This document shows positions 59,032 to 64,000 of a stretch of DNA of 64,000 nucleotides, piece after piece; the stretch's first letter is position 1, and every line of letters begins with the position of its first letter. The DNA is taken from NCBI GenBank assembly GCA_965227155.1, contig OZ245731.1, positions 2,790,001 to 2,854,000 on the forward strand, in the 5' to 3' direction. The translations under genes were made by a program, and so were the position numbers. Under the pieces are notes generated by a model. The model was not told where the DNA came from, made no database searches, and saw only the letters and a program-made list of their open reading frames with translations. The DNA comes from UBA6059 sp965227155. Its GTDB lineage: Bacteria > Bacteroidota > Bacteroidia > Cytophagales > Cyclobacteriaceae.

Positions 59032-61449
59032 ATGAGTAATGCTACCAAAACAGCCAAGGATATTTCGATAGAAAATGAGGAAATTCTTCTGGATTACGGT
59101 CTGGTCATTGAAAGCCGTGAAGCCAGCCTTATAGGTAGGAAGGAAGTCTTCATGGGAAAGGCAAAGTTTGGCATTTTTGGTGATGGAAAAGAAGTAGCCC
59201 AGGTAGCTTTAGCCAAATCATTTAGAAATGGTGACTTCCGGTCCGGGTATTACAGGGACCAAACATTAATGATGGCAATTGGTCAGCTCACTACGCAACA
59301 GTTTTTTGCCCAATTGTATGCCCATACAGATATTAAAGCTGATCCATCCTCAGCAGGTCGGCTTATGAATAGTCATTTTGCATCGAGGATGGTCAATGAA
59401 AGAGGGGAGTGGAAAACACTTACCGATATGAAGAATTCTGCCTCCGATATCAGTTGCACTGCCGGGCAAATGCCACGCCTGGTAGGTCTTGCCTATGCTT
59501 CGAAATTATATCGTCAAAATAAGGCACTCCATGAGTTCCAGGACTTTTCGATCAATGGTAATGAGGTAGCATTTGGAACCATAGGAAATGCATCTACTTC
59601 AGAGGGGCATTTTTGGGAGGCAATGAATGCAGCCGGAGTTTTACAGATTCCCCTGGTGATGGCTATTTGGGATGATGATTACGGTATATCGGTGCCTAAA
59701 GAATATCATACTACACGCACAGACTTATCCAAAGCATTGGCTGGTTTCCAAAGGGATGGGGATGGCGATAAAGGCTTTGAGCTCATAAAAGTTAAGGGCT
59801 GGGATTATGCAGCATTATGCAAAGCATTTGCTTATAGCGCCCAAATCGCAAGAGAGAAGCATGTACCGTGCATTGTGCATGTGACAGAAATGACCCAGCC
59901 GCAGGGCCACTCTACTTCAGGTTCTCATGAAAGATATAAGTCTAAGGAACGACTGGAATGGGAAAAAGAGCATGACTGCATTAAAAAGATGCGAGAATGG
60001 ATTCTGGAAGAAGGAATAGCCACAACTGACCAATTGGATGATATTGAGAAAGGAGCTAAGAAAAAGGCCAAAGATTCCAAAAATGCGGCTTGGAAAGCAT
60101 TCCAGGAAGAAATAAAGGAGGATCTGGAGGAAGCTAAAACACTTATTAGCAAGGCATCCACACATAGCCACAGCAAAAAGGCACTTCAGAAAATTAAGGA
60201 TGAAATGGTGAAGACCTTGAATCCATGGAAGAGCGATGTTTACAGAAGTGTAAGATTGGCGCTTAGAGAAATTAGAAATGAGCATAATCCTGTGAAGCGT
60301 GAGTTGGTAGACTGGGTCAAGGAAAAGCGAGAGAAATATGAAGACCAGTATAGCTCCCATTTATACAGTGAATCACCTTTTTCTGCACTTAAGGTAAAAC
60401 CGGTAGCTGCAGCGTATGACGAAACAGAAGAACCACAACTGGTAGATGGTCGCGAAGTGGTACAGGCATGCTTTGATAACCTGTTGGAGCGGGATGCACG
60501 CGTATTTGCAATTGGTGAAGATGTGGGCAAAATTGGTGATGTAAATCAGGGTTTTGCCGGACTGCAAGAAAAACACGGGCTTTTCAGGGTAATGGATACC
60601 AGTATCCGGGAAACAACAATTATAGGTCAGGGAATAGGAGCAGCTATGAGAGGCTTAAGGCCAATCGTAGAGATTCAATATCTGGATTATATCTATTATG
60701 CATTACAAACTCTGACTGATGACCTTGCCACATTACAGTATAGAACAAAAGGCGGGCAAAGGGCCCCATTAATTATAAGAACTCGTGGGCATAGACTTGA
60801 GGGTGTATGGCATTCCGGTTCGCCTATGGGCACGCTGCTGAGCAGTTTAAGAGGTGTTATGATATTGGTACCGCGGGATATGACCCAGGCTGCGGGTATG
60901 TACAATACTATGATGGCCTCCGATGATACTGCTATCATCATTGAATGTCTGAATGGATATCGACTTAAGGAGCGGATACCAAATAATATTGGGGAATTTA
61001 AAGTGCCTTTAGGACAGCCCGAAGTGTTGAGGGAAGGACAGGATATCTCGATTGTAACCTATGGCTCTATGTGCAGGATAATCCTGGAGGCAGCTAACCA
61101 ATTGGAGGAATTAGGGATAGATGTGGAGGTGATTGATGTGCAGACACTTATTCCATTCGATATAAATCATGATATTGTTAAATCCATTGCCAAAACCAAT
61201 CGGGTGATTTTTGCGGATGAGGATGTGCCGGGAGGCGCTACGGGTTACATGCTGCAGCAAGTAGTTGAAGGACAGAATGCTTATAAATACCTGGACTCTG
61301 CACCGGCCACACTGTCTGGTAGAGACCACAGACCTGCTTATGCCACCGATGGTGACTATTTCTCCAAACCCAATGTGGAAGATGTAGTGGAGAAGGTATA
61401 TGCGATTATGGCTGAGGCTGATCCTGATAAATACCCGGACATTTACTGA
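59032..61449 (+). CDS. Fused E1 alpha/beta subunit of a 2-oxoacid dehydrogenase complex
   Basis: The product has 805 residues. The first half (about 1-330) is the TPP-binding E1 alpha; a charged helical linker (about 330-450) joins it to E1 beta (about 466-800: VQACFDNLLERDARVFAIGEDVG, VEIQYLDYIYYALQ). It decarboxylates a 2-oxoacid, probably branched-chain or pyruvate type, and passes the acyl group to E2. The alpha TPP motif reads GNAS and WDDDYGIS instead of the usual GDG and NNGYAIS. No E2 or E3 gene is in the window. Confidence 0.9.
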   Translation: MSNATKTAKDISIENEEILLDYGLVIESREASLIGRKEVFMGKAKFGIFGDGKEVAQVALAKSFRNGDFRSGYYRDQTLMMAIGQLTTQQFFAQLYAHTDIKADPSSAGRLMNSHFASRMVNERGEWKTLTDMKNSASDISCTAGQMPRLVGLAYASKLYRQNKALHEFQDFSINGNEVAFGTIGNASTSEGHFWEAMNAAGVLQIPLVMAIWDDDYGISVPKEYHTTRTDLSKALAGFQRDGDGDKGFELIKVKGWDYAALCKAFAYSAQIAREKHVPCIVHVTEMTQPQGHSTSGSHERYKSKERLEWEKEHDCIKKMREWILEEGIATTDQLDDIEKGAKKKAKDSKNAAWKAFQEEIKEDLEEAKTLISKASTHSHSKKALQKIKDEMVKTLNPWKSDVYRSVRLALREIRNEHNPVKRELVDWVKEKREKYEDQYSSHLYSESPFSALKVKPVAAAYDETEEPQLVDGREVVQACFDNLLERDARVFAIGEDVGKIGDVNQGFAGLQEKHGLFRVMDTSIRETTIIGQGIGAAMRGLRPIVEIQYLDYIYYALQTLTDDLATLQYRTKGGQRAPLIIRTRGHRLEGVWHSGSPMGTLLSSLRGVMILVPRDMTQAAGMYNTMMASDDTAIIIECLNGYRLKERIPNNIGEFKVPLGQPEVLREGQDISIVTYGSMCRIILEAANQLEELGIDVEVIDVQTLIPFDINHDIVKSIAKTNRVIFADEDVPGGATGYMLQQVVEGQNAYKYLDSAPATLSGRDHRPAYATDGDYFSKPNVEDVVEKVYAIMAEADPDKYPDIY

Positions 61450-61451
61450 GT

Positions 61452-62195
61452 CTATTGCTGAAGCTCAGAAAGTGTGAAATCGGGTGATCTGATCTCGTTA
61501 CTGTCATTGAGTGCTCGGTCTTTAATTCTGACCCTCAGTTGAAATGTATCGCTTCTAAGCACAAGTCCAAAGCCTTCTGAGACCATGGAGTAGGTAATAG
61601 AGCCGTCTAATGCCCGGTCGTTATTGTTTTCAATAAACCGGGGGAAGCGTGCATCAAAGGTGGTACCACAACCTATCGCTGAAAAAACACGCGTCCAATC
61701 AATAAATTCATAGACCCCATTTTTCTTGCGGTAGAAGTCTACAAAAATGTTCTTATTGTTTTCGTTTTGCTGCACATAAAATGTGTCCACCTGAGTATTG
61801 GCCTCATCTAAATTCACTATTTCGTAATCAAGGCAATTGTAATCCGGTCGATTGTCAGTTTGGCTGAAAAATGAAATATCACCATTTGGAGTGGCTATGT
61901 AGAAGGGTGGCTCAACCTCAGTGTCACTAATAGTTACAAATTTATTATTGGCATCAATGATGGCATTGAAATCATGATACGGATAAAAGTTCTCATCACC
62001 ATCAAGGCCAATATCCCCGTCCCCATCCTGGAAATCTATCGTTAGAATCAGCGAATCTGTACCATTATCAATTTCCCTATACTTGAGGTCATTGAAAGCA
62101 ATACTGGGCGTATTGGGAAATTCCTCGGGCGGATAGCAGGAGGCCACAGCTATAATCAGAAAAAGATATAAAAAGGTATGCTTTAAAGGGATCAT
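61452..62195 (-). CDS. Lipoprotein of unknown function
   Basis: I start at the internal ATG at 62195 (MIPLKHTFLYLFLIIAVASC), which gives 247 residues and a clean lipoprotein signal with the lipobox VASC. The mature part has beta-rich segments such as DFQDGDGDIGLDGD, which resembles a calcium-binding-like acidic loop, and YDLD-type repeats are absent. I do not recognise a named family; it resembles lipoproteins common in Cytophagales. It converges with the E1 gene (3-base gap between stops) and is divergent from the LuxE-like gene. Confidence 0.8.
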   Translation of the reverse strand: MIPLKHTFLYLFLIIAVASCYPPEEFPNTPSIAFNDLKYREIDNGTDSLILTIDFQDGDGDIGLDGDENFYPYHDFNAIIDANNKFVTISDTEVEPPFYIATPNGDISFFSQTDNRPDYNCLDYEIVNLDEANTQVDTFYVQQNENNKNIFVDFYRKKNGVYEFIDWTRVFSAIGCGTTFDARFPRFIENNNDRALDGSITYSMVSEGFGLVLRSDTFQLRVRIKDRALNDSNEIRSPDFTLSELQQ

Positions 62196-62295
62196 TTTAT
62201 CACACATTCTCAATGACTCAGTTGCATCTTAAGGCTTACAAGGCAAGAAGTTATACAATTTTTTGCCTTCTTAAAGGTTTAGGCCTGTTGATTGA

Positions 62296-62303
62296 TAACT
62301 TTG
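62296..62303 (+). promoter_or_regulatory. Candidate -7 box of the LuxE-like gene
   Basis: TAACTTTG matches TAnnTTTG and lies 47 bases before a GTG at 62351. If this box is real, translation must start downstream of it, not at the first ATG at 62213. The -33 spacing is poor. Confidence 0.25.
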
Positions 62304-62350
62304 CATTAATCAAATTTAAAGACAACCGGGCTAATTCCTTCCCTTACAAC

Positions 62351-63340
62351 GTGCAAACAGATAAAACGATTAAAGAATTCAAGGAAAATTTACTTACACT
62401 CAAATCAAATGAATTTGAGGCCTTTTGTATTGAAGTCTTTCGTTTTCAGCTTAAGCACAATCCGGTTTATCAGTCATATGTAAGGCATTTGAAAGTAGAT
62501 GCTCATCAGGTTCGCAGCCTTATGGAGATTCCCTTTTTGCCCATCGAGTTCTTTAAGTCACAGGAGGTCAAATCGGGCCAATGGAATACTTTGATGGTTT
62601 TCAAGAGCAGTGGCACCACGGGTATGTCAAGAAGTCAACACCTGGTTGATGACCTTGCTTTTTACCTGTCGAATACAGTAGATATTTTTGAACATTTTTA
62701 TGGTAATCTATCGGAGTGGGAGGTTATTGCGCTACTGCCTTCATACCAGGAGCAGGGACACTCTTCTTTGATTGCCATGGTGGATCATTTCATTAATTTA
62801 TCTACTTCACCGCAATCCGGGTATTACAAACCGCAATCAGAAGCATTGCATGAATTGCTGTCCCAGAATAGCTGCCAGAAAAGACTACTGATCGGGGTTA
62901 CTTATGCCCTTATGGACATGGCTGAAGAAGGAAAAACTATTTCACCGGACACTGTAGTTATGGAAACCGGAGGAATGAAGGGCCGCAGAAGGGAAATCAC
63001 TCGATTTGAGCTTCACAATGTCTTAAAATCAGGGCTTGGTGTCGATGCTATACATAGCGAATATGGTATGACAGAGCTGTTTTCACAGGCTTATGCAAAG
63101 GAAGCCGGGGTTTTCGTACCTGCACCCACCATGAAAATTCTGATCAGGGATATCAATGATCCATTTGCATACCTGGAACCGGACACTACAGGTGCAATCA
63201 ATATAGTTGACCTGGCTAATATCCATTCATGTGCCTTTGTAGAAACCAGGGATATAGGTAGGAAAAGTGGGGAGGAAAATTTTCAGGTGCTGGGCCGAAT
63301 GGATAACTCTGATATCAGGGGATGCAGCCTTCTCTATTAA
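62351..63340 (+). CDS. LuxE-like acyl-protein synthetase
   Basis: I choose GTG 62351 as start (VQTDKTIKEFKENLLTLKSN), since the family begins about here; the upstream ATG 62213 adds 46 residues that do not fit. The 329-residue product shows the LuxE core: PFLPIEFFKSQEVKSG, FKSSGTTGMSRSQH (AMP-binding-like), MDMAEEG, ETGGMKGRRREITR and SEYGMTELFSQAYAKE. LuxE-type proteins activate fatty acids as acyl-adenylates for transfer. No acyl-CoA reductase or other partner is near. Confidence 0.83.
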   Translation: MQTDKTIKEFKENLLTLKSNEFEAFCIEVFRFQLKHNPVYQSYVRHLKVDAHQVRSLMEIPFLPIEFFKSQEVKSGQWNTLMVFKSSGTTGMSRSQHLVDDLAFYLSNTVDIFEHFYGNLSEWEVIALLPSYQEQGHSSLIAMVDHFINLSTSPQSGYYKPQSEALHELLSQNSCQKRLLIGVTYALMDMAEEGKTISPDTVVMETGGMKGRRREITRFELHNVLKSGLGVDAIHSEYGMTELFSQAYAKEAGVFVPAPTMKILIRDINDPFAYLEPDTTGAINIVDLANIHSCAFVETRDIGRKSGEENFQVLGRMDNSDIRGCSLLY

Positions 63341-63457
63341 TATTTCTATAATTTTTTGTACTATATACCGTTAAGTTTATCGATTTCAAATCAGTAATCT
63401 AAAAAAATTTGAACTCAATGGTTATTTCCATATATTTAAAATCTAAATCAAGCACTC

Positions 63458-63586
63458 ATGAAAATCAGACTTCTCATTGCCGTTCTATTTGTCTTTAGTC
63501 TTGCTGTAGCTTGCACGCAAAAAACATGTCCTACTTATGCTAAAGAGGATGTGCAAATAGAAAAGACCAAGAAAGTAAGAGTATAA
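63458..63586 (+). CDS. Very small lipoprotein
   Basis: A 42-residue product starting at ATG 63458 (MKIRLLIAVLFVFSLAVAC, Cys19 as lipobox) and ending KKVRV. The mature part is only about 23 residues with TQKTCPTYAKEDVQ. Small lipoproteins with the TCPTY motif are common in Cytophagales, which supports it as real. The role is unknown. It lies 117 bases after the LuxE-like gene and is followed by a hairpin. Confidence 0.7.
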   Translation: MKIRLLIAVLFVFSLAVACTQKTCPTYAKEDVQIEKTKKVRV

Positions 63587-63609
63587 GAAATTCTTTATAG
63601 ATGATTTGT

Positions 63610-63642
63610 GCAGATGTCCATTAGATGTCTGCATATTTTTTT
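63610..63642 (+). terminator. Terminator-like hairpin after the small lipoprotein
   Basis: GCAGATGT (63610-63617) pairs with ATGTCTGC (63625-63632), with two G-T pairs, followed by ATATTTTTTT. It overlaps the stop codon of the minus-strand sigma-54 activator. Confidence 0.5.
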
Positions 63643-64000
63643 ACGTCCTCCTCTGAAACTTCCTCACCAGACATAATCACCAGCCGCTCGATTGTATTAC
63701 GCAATTGACGAATATTTCCTGTCCAGTCTCCCGTCATTAATAGCTTAATAGCTTCTTCTGAAATGGATTTTTTGGCTGCCCCATATTCTGCAGCTATATC
63801 TTCTAAAAACTTGTTGACTAATAGCGGAATATCATCCTTACGATCTTTTAAAGCAGGTACCTTAATTAATATTACACTGAGCCTGTGATACAAATCCTCT
63901 CTAAACTTTTTAAGCTCTATCTCTTCCTTAAGATCTTTGTTGGTAGCGGCAATGACCCTTACATCGACTTTAATTTCTTTGTCACCACCTACCCTCGTGA
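63621..64000 (-). CDS. Sigma-54-dependent activator, AAA+ domain, 5' end outside the window
   Basis: The frame is open to the right edge. The visible 126 or so residues are the C-terminal part of a sigma-54 AAA+ ATPase: TRVGGDKEIKVDVRVIAATNKDLKEEIELKKFREDLYHRLSVI, PALKDRKDDIPLLVNKFLE and WTGNIRQLRNTIERLVIM (Arg finger and sensor 2 region). The gene ends right after SEEDVKKYADI, where a Fis-type DNA-binding helix-turn-helix would normally follow; none is present. The receiver or sensor part lies outside the window. Confidence 0.85.
   Translation of the reverse strand, partial: TRVGGDKEIKVDVRVIAATNKDLKEEIELKKFREDLYHRLSVILIKVPALKDRKDDIPLLVNKFLEDIAAEYGAAKKSISEEAIKLLMTGDWTGNIRQLRNTIERLVIMSGEEVSEEDVKKYADI

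Overview
The window looks like chromosome from a member of the Bacteroidetes, most likely order Cytophagales. The signs are type IX secretion (T9SS) cargo with type A and type B (CHU_C-like) sorting domains, a PorP/SprF partner, a SusC-style TonB-dependent receptor, an ExbB/ExbD/ExbD cluster, a fused E1 alpha/beta dehydrogenase, promoter boxes of the TAnnTTTG type, and many small lipoproteins. The genus cannot be fixed from sequence alone.

Layout. 1-9638: the end of a tail-collar-like gene, then two giant adhesin-like T9SS substrates and a PorP/SprF outer-membrane protein. 9639-14008: a repeat-rich, gene-poor zone with a Uma2-type gene, a Tat-exported Gfo/Idh/MocA oxidoreductase and a small lipoprotein. 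It carries several families of short hairpins and two larger MITE-like inverted repeats. 14009-17304: a divergent peroxide-defence pair, a 1-Cys peroxiredoxin and KatG. 17376-31648: mixed accessory genes, including an S74-domain secreted protein, an LRR/T9SS protein, an exo/endonuclease-family lipoprotein, DUF1801/YdeI proteins, an amine-oxidase-like lipoprotein, a SRPBCC protein, twin outer-membrane paralogues and a TonB receptor. 31766-37863: a plastic island with a DUF3109 gene, RelE/ParE-type TA genes, a REP-associated tyrosine transposase (RAYT) among its probable REP palindromes, and a secreted M43-type metalloprotease whose frame is broken at a G8 tract, followed by repeated cassettes of sorting-domain fragment plus small lipoprotein. 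37871-49346: conserved housekeeping genes (accC, accB, efp, fabH, rpmF, yceD, pdxA, ksgA, mgtE, a PGDH-like gene, greA, a HIT gene, ruvC, a glycosyltransferase). 49339-57607: a co-directional run with a PP2C phosphatase, deacetylase, TatD, asparaginase, tRNA-Ser, the ExbB/D energiser, a UMF1-type transporter and an HsdR_N-like protein. 57604-64000: alanine dehydrogenase, fused E1, lipoproteins, a LuxE-like protein and a partial sigma-54 activator.

The most unusual part is 32.3-37.8 kb. The RAYT/REP array has copied the 3' tail of a neighbouring gene. The metalloprotease locus has a possible phase-variation tract and has duplicated its C-terminal sorting module together with a cysteine-rich lipoprotein gene. 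A protease plus lipoprotein partner or inhibitor system is the best candidate here for something undescribed, but that function is inference.
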